64,000 bases of DNA. Source: an uncultured Clostridia bacterium (GTDB taxonomy: Bacteria; Bacillota; Clostridia; TANB77; CAG-508). Each line of letters begins with the position of its first letter. Positions within the stretch are counted from its first letter, which is position 1. Below the pieces are notes generated by a model that saw only the letters and a list, made by a program, of their open reading frames with translations, had not been told where the DNA came from and did no database searches. Of the stretch, positions 44,506-53,040 are shown one piece after another. A program made the translations under genes and the position numbers. The stretch covers positions 1,364,001-1,428,000 of the forward strand of contig OV788638.1 of the NCBI GenBank assembly GCA_928721565.1, given 5' to 3'.

Positions 44506-45411
44506 TTATATTATTGCCTTAGCGAAGTCTTTTGAATTAAAAATCTCCATATCGTCAATCTGTTCTCCAACTCCAATAAATTTAATTGGTATTTTATTTT
44601 CTTCTACAATTCCTACTACAGCTCCACCTTTAGCTGTTCCATCTAATTTTGTAAGTACTATTCCTGTAATATCTGCTTGCTCCTTAAAAGCTTTTACTTG
44701 TGATATTGCATTTTGCCCTGTTCCTGCATCAATTACTAATAATACTTCTTTTGATGCATCTGGCATCTCTTTATTTATTACTTTTTGTATTTTATTTAGC
44801 TCGTCCATCAAATATTTTTTATTATGTAATCTTCCAGCAGTATCACATATTAAAATATCTGCTCCTATTTCTTTTGTTTTAGCAATTGCATCATATACTA
44901 CAGATGCTGGATCTATACCCTCTTCACGTTTTACTATCTCTGCTCCTGCTCTTTTAGCCCAAACTTCTAGTTGTTCCACAGCAGCAGCCCTAAATGTATC
45001 TGCTGCTGCAACAACTACTTTTTTTCCATCTCTTGATAATCTTGCAGCCATTTTTCCTATTGATGTAGTTTTTCCAACTCCATTTACACCTATTACTAGT
45101 ATTACAGATGGCTTTGTTTCAAGTTTTAATGAATTATCTGAAAATTCAAGTATCTGTGCAATTTCTTCTCTTAGTACATCTTTTACTTGTTCTTCATCTT
45201 CTATTTTTTCTTTTTTCATTCTTTCTCTTAGATTGTTAATAATTTTTGTTGATGTTTCTATTCCTATATCTGACATTATTAACGCTTCTTCAAGTTCTTC
45301 TAAAAAGTCCTCATCTACTTTTCTAAAATTACTAAATACATCATTTATTTTATCATTAATTGATTCTTTAGTTTTGTTTAATCCACTCTTTAATTTATCA
45401 AAAAATCCCAT
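44506..45411 (-). CDS. ftsY: Signal recognition particle receptor FtsY
   Basis: About 301 residues. An N-domain helical bundle precedes the SRP GTPase domain with G1 GVNGVGKTTSIGKMA, DTFRAAAVEQL, DTAGR and TKLDGTAKGG. FIGVGEQIDDMEIFN closes the domain. It lacks the long acidic A-domain, as in most Firmicutes. The start at 45411 (MGFFDKLK) is chosen because AGAGGG lies 6 nt upstream and the extension to 45435 overlaps glmM. It docks SRP-ribosome complexes at the membrane. Confidence 0.95.
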   Translation of the reverse strand: MGFFDKLKSGLNKTKESINDKINDVFSNFRKVDEDFLEELEEALIMSDIGIETSTKIINNLRERMKKEKIEDEEQVKDVLREEIAQILEFSDNSLKLETKPSVILVIGVNGVGKTTSIGKMAARLSRDGKKVVVAAADTFRAAAVEQLEVWAKRAGAEIVKREEGIDPASVVYDAIAKTKEIGADILICDTAGRLHNKKYLMDELNKIQKVINKEMPDASKEVLLVIDAGTGQNAISQVKAFKEQADITGIVLTKLDGTAKGGAVVGIVEENKIPIKFIGVGEQIDDMEIFNSKDFAKAII

Positions 45412-45413
45412 AA

Positions 45414-46790
45414 TTATCCCTCTTTCTGTTGGCACTTTTCTTCAATTAAATTAGCAATTTTTCTAGCTTTTTGTTCAATTAGAATTTTATCTTTACCTTC
45501 AATCATAACTCTAACAAGAGGTTCTGTTCCAGAAGGTCTAATTAATACTCTTCCATTTCCTGCAAATTCATTTTCTAATTCTTCAATTGCATTTTTTATT
45601 TCTTTATTATTCTCATATTCATATTTTTTACTAGAATTTACTTTAGCATTAATTAAAACTTGTGGATATTTTTCTACTGTCGCTCCTAATTCTGATGCCT
45701 TTTTTCCACTTTCTAATATTGCTTGGATTAACATTAATGATGTTAAAATTCCATCACCTGTAGGGTTGTAATCTAATAATATTACATGTCCTGACTGTTC
45801 TCCGCCTAAGTTATAGCCGTTTTTTAGCATTTCTTCCAAAACATATCTATCTCCTACTTTTGTTTGAACAAAATTTAACTTTTCTTTTTCTGCATATTTA
45901 TTTAGTCCTAAATTACTCATAACTGTAGCAACAATAGTGTCTTTATTAAGTTTGCCTTGTTTTTTTAAATAATTAGAAATAATTGCCAACAATTTATCTC
46001 CATCTATTTCCTCACCATTTTCGTCAACAGCAAGGCATCTGTCACCATCTCCATCATACGCAATACCCAAACTCATTTTATTTTTTACAACATAGTCTTT
46101 TAACATTTCTAGATGAGTTGATCCACATCCATCATTTATATTAATTCCATTAGGTTCATTATTTATGATAACATGGTTTATTCCAAGTACAGAAAATACT
46201 TTCTCTGCCACCTTATAAGTAGCACCATTGGCAGTGTCAATAACTACTTTAAAATCTGGTCTATTAAATTTAGCAATATTATCATCAAAGTTTTTTCTAA
46301 AGAAATATACATACTCTTCTAACAAATCTGTTCTTATTTCAGAAACACCAATCTTTTCGCTTACAGCAGTTAGTTCATCAAGTTTTCCTGAATCCATTAC
46401 CTCTTCTATTTCTTCTTCTATACTATCAGGAATTTTCATACCTTTATTACTAAAATACTTTATTCCATTAAATTCAAATGTATTGTGTGATGCAGAAATT
46501 ACAACACTTGCATCAGCCTGAAGTTTTCTTGTTAAATATGCCACTCCAGGTGTAGGAATAACTTCTAATAATTTAACATTAGCACCATAACTCAAGAATC
46601 CTGCAACCATAGCACTTTCTATTAAAGTTCCAGAAAGTCTAGTATCTCTCCCTATCAATATAGTTGGTGCTTTATTAGCATGTTTTGACAAAACATATGC
46701 TCCTGCCTTTGCTACTTTATACACCAATTCTGGTGATAATTCTGTATTTGCAATTCTACGGATTCCATCTGTTCCAAAATATTTTCTCAT
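45414..46790 (-). CDS. glmM: Phosphoglucosamine mutase
   Basis: A 458-residue alpha-D-phosphohexomutase. The phosphoserine loop VISASHN has its active Ser at 101, the metal-binding loop is DGDGDRCLAV, the sugar-binding loop is GGEQSGHVI and the phosphate-binding loop is RPSGTEPLVRV. It converts glucosamine-6-phosphate to glucosamine-1-phosphate for UDP-GlcNAc and peptidoglycan. Residues after SASHN read TFEFNG, not the usual P.. N G, a mild departure. It lies 3 bp from ftsY. Confidence 0.94.
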   Translation of the reverse strand: MRKYFGTDGIRRIANTELSPELVYKVAKAGAYVLSKHANKAPTILIGRDTRLSGTLIESAMVAGFLSYGANVKLLEVIPTPGVAYLTRKLQADASVVISASHNTFEFNGIKYFSNKGMKIPDSIEEEIEEVMDSGKLDELTAVSEKIGVSEIRTDLLEEYVYFFRKNFDDNIAKFNRPDFKVVIDTANGATYKVAEKVFSVLGINHVIINNEPNGININDGCGSTHLEMLKDYVVKNKMSLGIAYDGDGDRCLAVDENGEEIDGDKLLAIISNYLKKQGKLNKDTIVATVMSNLGLNKYAEKEKLNFVQTKVGDRYVLEEMLKNGYNLGGEQSGHVILLDYNPTGDGILTSLMLIQAILESGKKASELGATVEKYPQVLINAKVNSSKKYEYENNKEIKNAIEELENEFAGNGRVLIRPSGTEPLVRVMIEGKDKILIEQKARKIANLIEEKCQQKEG

Positions 46791-46828
46791 TGTTCATTCA
46801 GTCCTTTCTTTATATTACTTCATCTCTA

Positions 46829-47533
46829 CTAATCAGCTAATTTATTTAATAAACTGTAATACTCTGTCATTCTATTTAAATTAGTAAATTGTATTTTATC
46901 ATCTTTAATTGTCCAAGAATCTGAATTTTTCTTTAAAAACTCAGATATTTTTTCTATTTGAGTAATTTTGTCATTCATTTTACTCTTCTCTTCTTTTAAA
47001 TTTTCTTCTAATAAATTATATTGTTTTTTCATCGCATCACTAGTCATTATAGTATTATATAGTTCAACATAATAGTCGCTTCTAGAAGATATATTTCTTT
47101 TATTAATATTTTCTGCAATTTTCTCTTCTGTCAACATACTTTCAAGTTCTTTAGATGTATTCTCACTTTTTTCTTTATAATCATCAATGATATTAGTTAC
47201 TTTCTTTAAATCTTTATCTTTCATATTATCTGCTGAAAAAATATTATTAGGATTTACTCCTGTTTCCAATTCATTCATTTCTTTATATATATTCTTAAGT
47301 TTAGAAACATATTCTTTAACAGCTTTTTCTACAACTGCATAATTTTTATCTGTTTTAATATTCATATCTACATTGTCTGTAATAATATCAGATTGTAATA
47401 TTTTATTAGTTTCCTCTGTCAATAACTTTGTTTGCCTTTTACTAAAGCCTCCAAAGAAATACGTTCCTCCTATAATTGCAACTATTAAAATTATTACTAC
47501 TATTATTGATATAATTACTCTTTTATTTTCCAT
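46829..47533 (-). CDS. Hypothetical membrane-anchored protein with helical extracellular part
   Basis: About 234 residues, function not recognised. One N-terminal membrane helix (about 5-26, IISIIVVIILIVAIIGGTYFF) is followed by a ~200-residue charged, strongly helical region rich in Lys, Glu and Asn with coiled-coil tendency. The topology suggests a signal anchor with an extracytoplasmic stalk. The start at 47533 has AAAGGA about 9 nt upstream; the extension to 47563 falls into a hairpin. It lies between glyS and glmM. Confidence 0.65.
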   Translation of the reverse strand: MENKRVIISIIVVIILIVAIIGGTYFFGGFSKRQTKLLTEETNKILQSDIITDNVDMNIKTDKNYAVVEKAVKEYVSKLKNIYKEMNELETGVNPNNIFSADNMKDKDLKKVTNIIDDYKEKSENTSKELESMLTEEKIAENINKRNISSRSDYYVELYNTIMTSDAMKKQYNLLEENLKEEKSKMNDKITQIEKISEFLKKNSDSWTIKDDKIQFTNLNRMTEYYSLLNKLAD

Positions 47534-47562
47534 TTTTCTTTTCCTTTCGTGTAAATGTTCCA

Positions 47563-47590
47563 TTCAAGACCGATCATTTGGGACCGGTTC
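47563..47590 (-). other. GC-rich hairpin element after glyS
   Basis: On the minus strand GAACCGGTCCC, AAATGAT and CGGTCTTG fold as AAGAaCCG/CGGTCTT directly after the glyS stop codon. No T-run follows. Its CCGGTC and GGTTCTTAA arms recur in the larger element at 58461-58512. Confidence 0.5.
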
Positions 47591-48973
47591 TTAAAAGATC
47601 ACTTTATTATTTAACCAAGTTTCAAGTTCATCTATTTTTATTCTAATTTGTTCCATTGTGTCTCTATCTCTAATTGTTACAGTATCATCCTCTAATGTGT
47701 CAAAATCAACAGTTACACAATATGGTGTTCCTATTTCATCTTCTCTTCTATAACGTTTTCCTATTGATCCTGTTTCATCATAATCTGTCATAAATGTTTT
47801 TGAAAGTCTTGTATATACTTCTTCTGCCTTTTCTGATAATTTTTTAGACAATGGTAGTACTGCTACTTTATATGGTGCTAATGCAGGATGTAAATGTAAT
47901 ACTGTTCTTGTATCTCCTTCTGCAATTTTTTCTTCGTCATAAGCATTGCATAAAAATGCTAATGCTACTCTGTCTGCTCCTAATGATGGTTCTATACAAT
48001 ATGGAATATACTTCTCTCCTGTTTCTGTATCTGTATATGTAAAGTCTTCTTTTGACATATTCATATGGCTCTTTAAATCGAAATCTGTTCTATCTGCAAT
48101 TCCCCATAATTCTCCCCATCCAAATGGAAATGCAAATTCTATGTCTGTTGTTGCATTACTGTAATGAGATAATTCTTCTTTACTATGATCTCTTAAACGT
48201 ATATTTTCTTTTTTCATTCCTAATCCTAGTAACCATTCTTCACAGAACTTTTTCCAATAAGAATGCCACTCTAAATCTGTTCCTGGTTTGCAGAAAAATT
48301 CTAGTTCCATTTGTTCAAACTCTCTTGTTCTAAATGTAAAATTTCCCGGTGTTATTTCATTTCTAAAAGCTTTTCCTATTTGAGCTATACCCATTGGTAG
48401 TTTTTTTCTTGTTGTTCTCATCACATTTTTGAAATTAACAAAAATTCCTTGTGCAGTTTCTGGTCTCAAATAGATTTCAGCTTTAGCATCTTCTGTAACT
48501 CCTTGGAAAGTTTTAAACATTAGGTTAAATTTACGAATTGAAGTAAAATTGTGTTTTCCACAATCAGGACAAGGAATATTGTTATCATCAATAAACTTAA
48601 CTAATTCCTCATCTGACATTCCATCAGCAATCATATCTTTTCCTTGATTATGTGCCCATTCTTCAATTAATTTATCTGCTCTATGTCTTGTTTTACATTC
48701 TCTACAATCTATTAATGGATCTGAAAATCCTCCAACATGTCCAGATGCCACCCAAGTTTGAGGGTTCATTAATATTGCTGCATCTAATCCTACATTATAT
48801 TTATTTTCTTGAATGAATTTTTTTCTCCATAAATTTTTTACATTATTTTTCAATTCTACGCCTAAAGGTCCATAGTCCCAAGTATTTGCAAGTCCTCCAT
48901 ATATTTCTGATCCTGGATAAATATATCCTCTTGCTTTACATAAATTTACAATTGTGTCCATTGATTTTAACAT
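47591..48973 (-). CDS. glyS: Glycyl-tRNA synthetase (dimeric, GlyQS/Gly1 type)
   Basis: A 460-residue class II synthetase of the single-chain alpha2 type. Motif-bearing segments are ANTWDYGPLGVELKNNVKNL (N-terminal), LRPETAQGIFVNFKN, FRNEITPGNFTFRTREFEQME (motif 2) and PSLGADRVALAFL (motif 3). CRECKTRHRAD and CPDCGKHNF add Cys pairs, probably a zinc site. The C-terminal anticodon domain starts at ALAPYKVAVLPL. Expression is under a glycyl T-box leader. RBS AAGGAGGAG. Confidence 0.96.
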   Translation of the reverse strand: MLKSMDTIVNLCKARGYIYPGSEIYGGLANTWDYGPLGVELKNNVKNLWRKKFIQENKYNVGLDAAILMNPQTWVASGHVGGFSDPLIDCRECKTRHRADKLIEEWAHNQGKDMIADGMSDEELVKFIDDNNIPCPDCGKHNFTSIRKFNLMFKTFQGVTEDAKAEIYLRPETAQGIFVNFKNVMRTTRKKLPMGIAQIGKAFRNEITPGNFTFRTREFEQMELEFFCKPGTDLEWHSYWKKFCEEWLLGLGMKKENIRLRDHSKEELSHYSNATTDIEFAFPFGWGELWGIADRTDFDLKSHMNMSKEDFTYTDTETGEKYIPYCIEPSLGADRVALAFLCNAYDEEKIAEGDTRTVLHLHPALAPYKVAVLPLSKKLSEKAEEVYTRLSKTFMTDYDETGSIGKRYRREDEIGTPYCVTVDFDTLEDDTVTIRDRDTMEQIRIKIDELETWLNNKVIF

Positions 48974-49063
48974 AACTAACTCCTCCTTATATCTTTCTTC
49001 TACTTATATGCTAGAATAAGAATCTATCAAAAAATCTATCTTTTTTGATAACTTTTTTATATC

Positions 49064-49290
49064 AAAAAACTTCCGTTCCTAGCAATAAAAATATATTGCT
49101 AGGGACGAAAGTCTATCTTTCCGCGGTTCCACCCTATTTCTCGAATTTCTATAGCAAATCTCGAGCACCTTAATTTATATTACTCAAAAGCTCCCCTTAT
49201 GTTTGTCTACTACTAGTATTCCACCATCACTAGCTCTCTGTTTGTATGTCCACATAATTTTTCTTTCTCTTCGCAACTATTTTATTTTTT
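49064..49290 (-). promoter_or_regulatory. T-box riboswitch (glycyl) upstream of glyS
   Basis: The minus-strand leader holds the canonical T-box sequence AGGGTGGAACCGCGG (plus coordinates 49121-49135). Downstream is an intrinsic terminator of two ~18-nt arms (49070-49087 and 49094-49111) plus T-run, and upstream a Stem I region with AGAGAGCTAGTGATGGTGG. The T-box UGGA would pair with a tRNA 3' end carrying discriminator U, as expected for tRNA-Gly. Uncharged tRNA-Gly would stabilise the antiterminator and turn on glyS. The specifier codon could not be fixed by eye. Confidence 0.93.
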
Positions 49291-49293
49291 CAT

Positions 49294-49322
49294 ATTATAT
49301 TCTTTTATTTTCCCCTTGTCAA
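49294..49322 (-). promoter_or_regulatory. glyS T-box leader promoter
   Basis: Minus-strand TTGACA (49317-49322), 17 bp, TATAAT (49294-49299): a perfect consensus placed so that transcription starts about 49287, just ahead of the T-box stem I. Confidence 0.9.
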
Positions 49323-49340
49323 TGATTTTTCATAAAAAAC

Positions 49341-49369
49341 TGGTATTTTATAAAAAAATATGTTATAAT
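49341..49369 (+). promoter_or_regulatory. Promoter of the 49439 gene
   Basis: TATAAT (49364-49369) preceded by TGT makes an extended -10; the -35 position (49341-49346, TGGTAT) is poor. Divergent from the glyS promoter. Confidence 0.6.
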
Positions 49370-49438
49370 ACAAAACGTATCTCAATAAGGTTATTGCGAC
49401 CTTTTAACTTTTTTATTAAAATGCAGGAGGATATAGCA

Positions 49439-49774
49439 ATGAAAGACGAAAAAAATGTTATTCGGTTAACCTATGTAGAAAAAGGAAAAAAATACCATGG
49501 TACTATTGATAAAAATGATTTTTTTAATCAAATGAAACACATGGCAGATTGGTACCCAGATTGTAACGAAAATGCAACAAAATTATGTGAGTTGCTTCCT
49601 ACAATCGACTGTATCAAAATAAACAAAGATATAATAGACACTCAGGATGTACCTTTTATTGAGTATCAAAATATAAATGATGATACCACAGGGTGCATGA
49701 AGTTTAGACGTTACTACACTATTATATGGAGTTTCTTTATATATCAATGCGAAGAAGCAAAAAAGAATAGCTAA
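49439..49774 (+). CDS. Hypothetical protein, 111 aa
   Basis: Function not recognised. The protein starts MKDEKNVIRLTYVEKGKKYH and continues as a soluble alpha/beta-looking sequence with several Cys (DCNENATKLCELLPTIDC). No membrane segment. The start is set by GCAGGAGG 8 nt upstream, 41 codons inside the longest ORF. It is an isolated plus-strand gene bounded by an extended -10 promoter and a strong terminator, like the 41336 and 15482 genes. Confidence 0.68.
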   Translation: MKDEKNVIRLTYVEKGKKYHGTIDKNDFFNQMKHMADWYPDCNENATKLCELLPTIDCIKINKDIIDTQDVPFIEYQNINDDTTGCMKFRRYYTIIWSFFIYQCEEAKKNS

Positions 49775-49781
49775 AGTCTTT

Positions 49782-49813
49782 AAAGAGGATGATCTATATT
49801 GGTCATCCTCTTT
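49782..49813. terminator. Bidirectional terminator between the 49439 gene and rqcH
   Basis: A perfect 11-bp stem (AAAGAGGATGA / TCATCCTCTTT) with a 10-nt loop and T-run, between convergent stop codons. Confidence 0.88.
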
Positions 49814-49817
49814 TTTC

Positions 49818-51500
49818 TTAGAATGGTTTTACATTTAAAGTTTTATTATTTGTAAAAATAACCATCCCTGGTTTTGCACCATTCGGTTTTTTTACATATT
49901 GAACTTTACAATAATCTACTGGTACATTTGATGAATCTTTAGCTTTACTATGTTTTGCTGCAATTTCTGCACATTTAACTAAAACATCATCTGATATATT
50001 TCCATCTGCTTTTAGTATTACATGGCTTCCATGTATATCTTTTGTGTGAAACCATATATCTGTTTTATTAGCAAATGATAGTGTAAGCCAATCATTTTCT
50101 TTATTATTTCTCCCTACATAAACTTTATAACCATCAATTTCATATTCAATTGGTGCAAACTTTTGTTGTTTTTTCTTTTTACTAACTTTCTTCTTCTTTT
50201 CTTTTTTCTTTAATCTTTCTTTAAATACAATATTTTCACTAATCTCTTCAAAAATATCTTGAACATCTTCTATGCATGAACTATTTTCTAATTCATATAC
50301 TACACTTTCTATATAATTTAATTCTTTTTCTGTTTCAATTTTCTGCTTAGTTACAATTTGAAAAGCATTTTTTAATTTAGAGTATTTTTTAAAATATCTT
50401 TTTGCATTTATATTAGGTGTAAATCTTATATCCATAGGAATTTCTATTTTCTTGTTATCTTGATAATAATTTTCCACTTCTATACTTTCTAAATGATTAT
50501 TGGGTAATTTATATAGATTGGCTGTTATTAATTCTCCATATAATTTATATTTATCCATATCATTACATTCATTAAGTTTTATATTAATATTAGCTAAACG
50601 TTTATTATATTTTTTTAATGTTTCTAAAATCATTTTTAATATAGTATTTCTATAATTCTTGAAGTTTTCTGTTATTTCCTTTTCAAAATAAAAATCATCT
50701 ACAAAAAAATTCAAATAAAATAATGAATTCTCAGTATCGCTGAGTTTTAAGATATAGTCTGATATTTTTTCATCTTTGTATATAAGTTCAAATTTCAAAT
50801 TTTCCTTTCCATCAATAACTTTGCAAATATATTGATATGTTTGTTTTAAATCTCTTCCTCTTACTGCTGATTTAGCAAATGAATAACTAAAACCTGTAAA
50901 TGTATTAGCAATAATTTTACCAATGTCGCCTTCCTCTGCTGTATCTGCATTTGAAATTTTTTCTTTAAATTCATCAAATGATTTTAATTTTGTAAAATCA
51001 CTCTTGTCTGACTTAGGATATACATATATTCTTGATGGTAGAATTTCTCTATATGAATTTTTCGAATCTATATGTCTAATTGAATCTATTATTTTTTCTT
51101 CTTGATTAACTAATATTATATTACTATGTTTTCCCATAATTTCTACTACTAGTTTTTTTATTTCCACCTCATTAAATTCATTTATTGTTTCAATTTTTAT
51201 TTCTACAAGCCTTTCTAACCCTAACATAGAAAAATCTACAATTCTTCCACCTATTAAGTGTTTTCTTAATAACATACAAAAATTTGGTGCTACAAGTGGA
51301 TTTACTTTTTGATGTGTCGTTAAGTTCATTCTACAATTGTGTGAATCTATACAAATATTTAATGCATAATTTTTTCCATTTAAATATAATCCTAGTATTA
51401 TTGTATTTTTATCTGGTTCATATATTTTATCTATTTTGCTTCCTATTATGTTTTGCATTTCTTTTACTATTGATTTTGTCACTATTCCATCAAATGCCAT
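49818..51500 (-). CDS. rqcH: Ribosome-associated quality control factor RqcH (NFACT family, Rqc2 homologue)
   Basis: A 560-residue NFACT protein, formerly annotated as fibronectin-binding protein. The NFACT-N domain (about 1-180) has DSHNCRMNLT and GLERLVEIKI. A helical coiled-coil middle (about 270-440) ends in a Lys-rich stretch. NFACT-R follows, with YVGRNNKENDWLTLSFANK and DIWFHTKDIHGSHVILK. It binds stalled 50S-peptidyl-tRNA complexes and recruits tRNA-Ala to add C-terminal alanine tails. Monocistronic with its own promoter. Confidence 0.92.
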   Translation of the reverse strand: MAFDGIVTKSIVKEMQNIIGSKIDKIYEPDKNTIILGLYLNGKNYALNICIDSHNCRMNLTTHQKVNPLVAPNFCMLLRKHLIGGRIVDFSMLGLERLVEIKIETINEFNEVEIKKLVVEIMGKHSNIILVNQEEKIIDSIRHIDSKNSYREILPSRIYVYPKSDKSDFTKLKSFDEFKEKISNADTAEEGDIGKIIANTFTGFSYSFAKSAVRGRDLKQTYQYICKVIDGKENLKFELIYKDEKISDYILKLSDTENSLFYLNFFVDDFYFEKEITENFKNYRNTILKMILETLKKYNKRLANINIKLNECNDMDKYKLYGELITANLYKLPNNHLESIEVENYYQDNKKIEIPMDIRFTPNINAKRYFKKYSKLKNAFQIVTKQKIETEKELNYIESVVYELENSSCIEDVQDIFEEISENIVFKERLKKKEKKKKVSKKKKQQKFAPIEYEIDGYKVYVGRNNKENDWLTLSFANKTDIWFHTKDIHGSHVILKADGNISDDVLVKCAEIAAKHSKAKDSSNVPVDYCKVQYVKKPNGAKPGMVIFTNNKTLNVKPF

Positions 51501-51521
51501 TTGCTCATCTCCTTGCGTATT

Positions 51522-51550
51522 ATAATAACACAGTTTTTAGTTACTGTAAA
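51522..51550 (-). promoter_or_regulatory. rqcH promoter
   Basis: Minus-strand TTTACA (51545-51550), 17 bp, TATTAT (51522-51527), lying immediately after the upstream M23 gene. Confidence 0.65.
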
Positions 51551-52126
51551 CTACTTTAAATAATCCATTGGATTCGCATATTCATTATTAACTCTAAAAC
51601 CTATATGTAAATGGCAGCCTGTAGTCGCACCATTTGTAGGATTTCCTGTTGCATCTTTATAATTGTTTCCTACAACACCATAGACATATTTAGGTCCAAC
51701 ATTTCCTATTATTTCTCCTTGTTCCACCTTTTGCCCAACAATAACAATGTAATTAGGAGAAACATGACAATATGAAATTTTAATACCGTCTACTGTAGTT
51801 ATTGTTATTGTATATCCACCTCCACCTAAAAAACCGATAAAAGTAATTTCACCATCACAAGTTGCAACCAATGCTGTTCCTTCTGGTGCTGGTATATCTG
51901 TTCCTTTATGGAATGTTGAAGCACCTGATGTTGGTGCAGTTCTTTTTCCAAATGGAGATGATATTGTCGTATATCCCGGTATTGGCCAAGCAAAATTCAA
52001 ATTACCATAAAAAATTTTTTCACCTTTTTCTATTGGTTTTAGCTCAGTATCAGCAGACATTGTTGGTACAAATAAAAAACATATTATTATTACAAATACA
52101 ACTAATCTTATTATTAATTTATTCAT
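51551..52126 (-). CDS. Secreted M23 family peptidase, short
   Basis: A 191-residue secreted LytM-type endopeptidase. The signal peptide (about 1-25, cleaved near MSADT) is followed almost directly by the M23 domain, beginning FAWPIPGYTTISSPFGKR. The zinc ligands are intact in FHKGTDIPAP and in TGCHLHIGFR, where HLHIG replaces the usual HLHFE. It lacks the coiled coil of the FtsEX-linked copies, so it should not depend on FtsX. The substrate is probably peptidoglycan cross-bridges. Confidence 0.88.
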   Translation of the reverse strand: MNKLIIRLVVFVIIICFLFVPTMSADTELKPIEKGEKIFYGNLNFAWPIPGYTTISSPFGKRTAPTSGASTFHKGTDIPAPEGTALVATCDGEITFIGFLGGGGYTITITTVDGIKISYCHVSPNYIVIVGQKVEQGEIIGNVGPKYVYGVVGNNYKDATGNPTNGATTGCHLHIGFRVNNEYANPMDYLK

Positions 52127-52160
52127 TTAGGATTCCTTTCTACGCATAGAGCAAAAAAGA

Positions 52161-52195
52161 AAAAGTTTAGTTCTTTTATAAAAAACTAAACTTTT
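52161..52195 (-). terminator. Terminator downstream of tRNA-Trp
   Basis: A 12-bp stem (AAAAGTTTAGTT / AACTAAACTTTT) with an 11-nt loop and minus-strand T-rich tail. A second small hairpin AACAGATT/AATCTGTT lies at 52207-52224. Confidence 0.75.
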
Positions 52196-52249
52196 ACATA
52201 GCTAAAAACAGATTAAAATCTGTTCTAAGCCCCCTAAACTATAAAAAAA

Positions 52250-52324
52250 TGGCAGGGGTAGTAGGATTCGAACCCACACAGGCGGTTTTGGAGACCGATG
52301 TGCTACCATTGACACTATACCCCT
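52250..52324 (-). tRNA. tRNA-Trp (anticodon CCA)
   Basis: The minus strand gives a complete cloverleaf: acceptor AGGGGTA/TACCCCT, a D-arm with GTGT...GCAC, anticodon stem CGGT/ACCG with loop CTCCAAA, T-arm with GGTTCGAATCC, discriminator G and an encoded CCA end. The loop reads C32 U33 C34 C35 A36, so the anticodon is CCA (plus coordinates 52289-52291). It is a single tRNA gene with its own promoter. Confidence 0.96.
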
Positions 52325-52341
52325 ACATCAATTACTATAAT

Positions 52342-52370
52342 ATAGTATCATATTATTTTTATTTTGACAA
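52342..52370 (-). promoter_or_regulatory. tRNA-Trp promoter
   Basis: Minus-strand TTGTCA (52365-52370), 17 bp, TACTAT (52342-52347), between the trmB stop and the tRNA. Confidence 0.75.
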
Positions 52371-52377
52371 TACATTT

Positions 52378-53040
52378 TTAAATTTTTTTTGCAATTAATG
52401 CCTTTATTTTTATCCCTTGTTCACTAAACATCTTTTCATGTTCTGTTTCTATATTATTTTCCCAAATTGGTTCTGAATGTAAATCATAAGTCTTCTTTAA
52501 AATTTCAAAACCAGCTTCTTCAAAATACCCTAAACTACTATTAAACAAATCATCATCATCTGTCTTAAAATATATTTCTCCATTATCCATCAAAAATGTT
52601 TTATATTTTTCTAATTGTCTTGTATGTGTTAATCTTTTTTTTCTATGTTTTCCTTTTGGCCATGGGTTACAAAAATTAATGTATATTCTTTTTACATTAT
52701 CCTTCTCCCCTAAAATTAGCATAATTCTTTCTATATCAAATCTAGTCAATAATAAATTATCAACTTCTTTTTTATGTTCCTGATAAATTTGTTCTACATT
52801 TCTTTTAGCTAATCCTAGCATAGCATCAACTAAATCTATTGCAATATAATTAACATCCGAATTTTGTACTGCTAATTGTGATATAAATTGGCCTTTTCCA
52901 CATCCAAGTTCTAAATGTATTGGATTATTTTTATTTTTAAATTCTTCTATCCATTTATTTTTTAATTCTTCTGGATTATCTCTATAAAAGCTACTAGCTT
53001 CTAATTCTGGTCTAGCCCAAGGTTTAAATCTTATTCTCAT
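52378..53040 (-). CDS. trmB: tRNA (guanine-N7-)-methyltransferase
   Basis: A 220-residue class I SAM methyltransferase. SAM-binding motif I is ELGCGKGQFIS near residue 43, and the TrmB hallmark FCNPWPKGKHRKKRL lies near 122-136. RLTHTRQLEKYK and FKTDDDDLF follow. It makes m7G46 in the variable loop of tRNAs. It overlaps the upstream DUF5662 gene by 17 bp and lies directly before tRNA-Trp. Confidence 0.94.
   Translation of the reverse strand: MRIRFKPWARPELEASSFYRDNPEELKNKWIEEFKNKNNPIHLELGCGKGQFISQLAVQNSDVNYIAIDLVDAMLGLAKRNVEQIYQEHKKEVDNLLLTRFDIERIMLILGEKDNVKRIYINFCNPWPKGKHRKKRLTHTRQLEKYKTFLMDNGEIYFKTDDDDLFNSSLGYFEEAGFEILKKTYDLHSEPIWENNIETEHEKMFSEQGIKIKALIAKKI

Noticed and set aside
49021..49066. 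Second A/T hairpin after the T-box terminator as a tandem riboswitch
   Set aside because: It is a simple run of A and T with a short stem. No second T-box sequence or stem I is present, so only one T-box is supported.
52250..52324. tRNA-Trp as an integration site for the LRR/cohesin and pilin region
   Set aside because: I found no second copy of the tRNA 3' end in the window and no integrase nearby, so island insertion is not supported.
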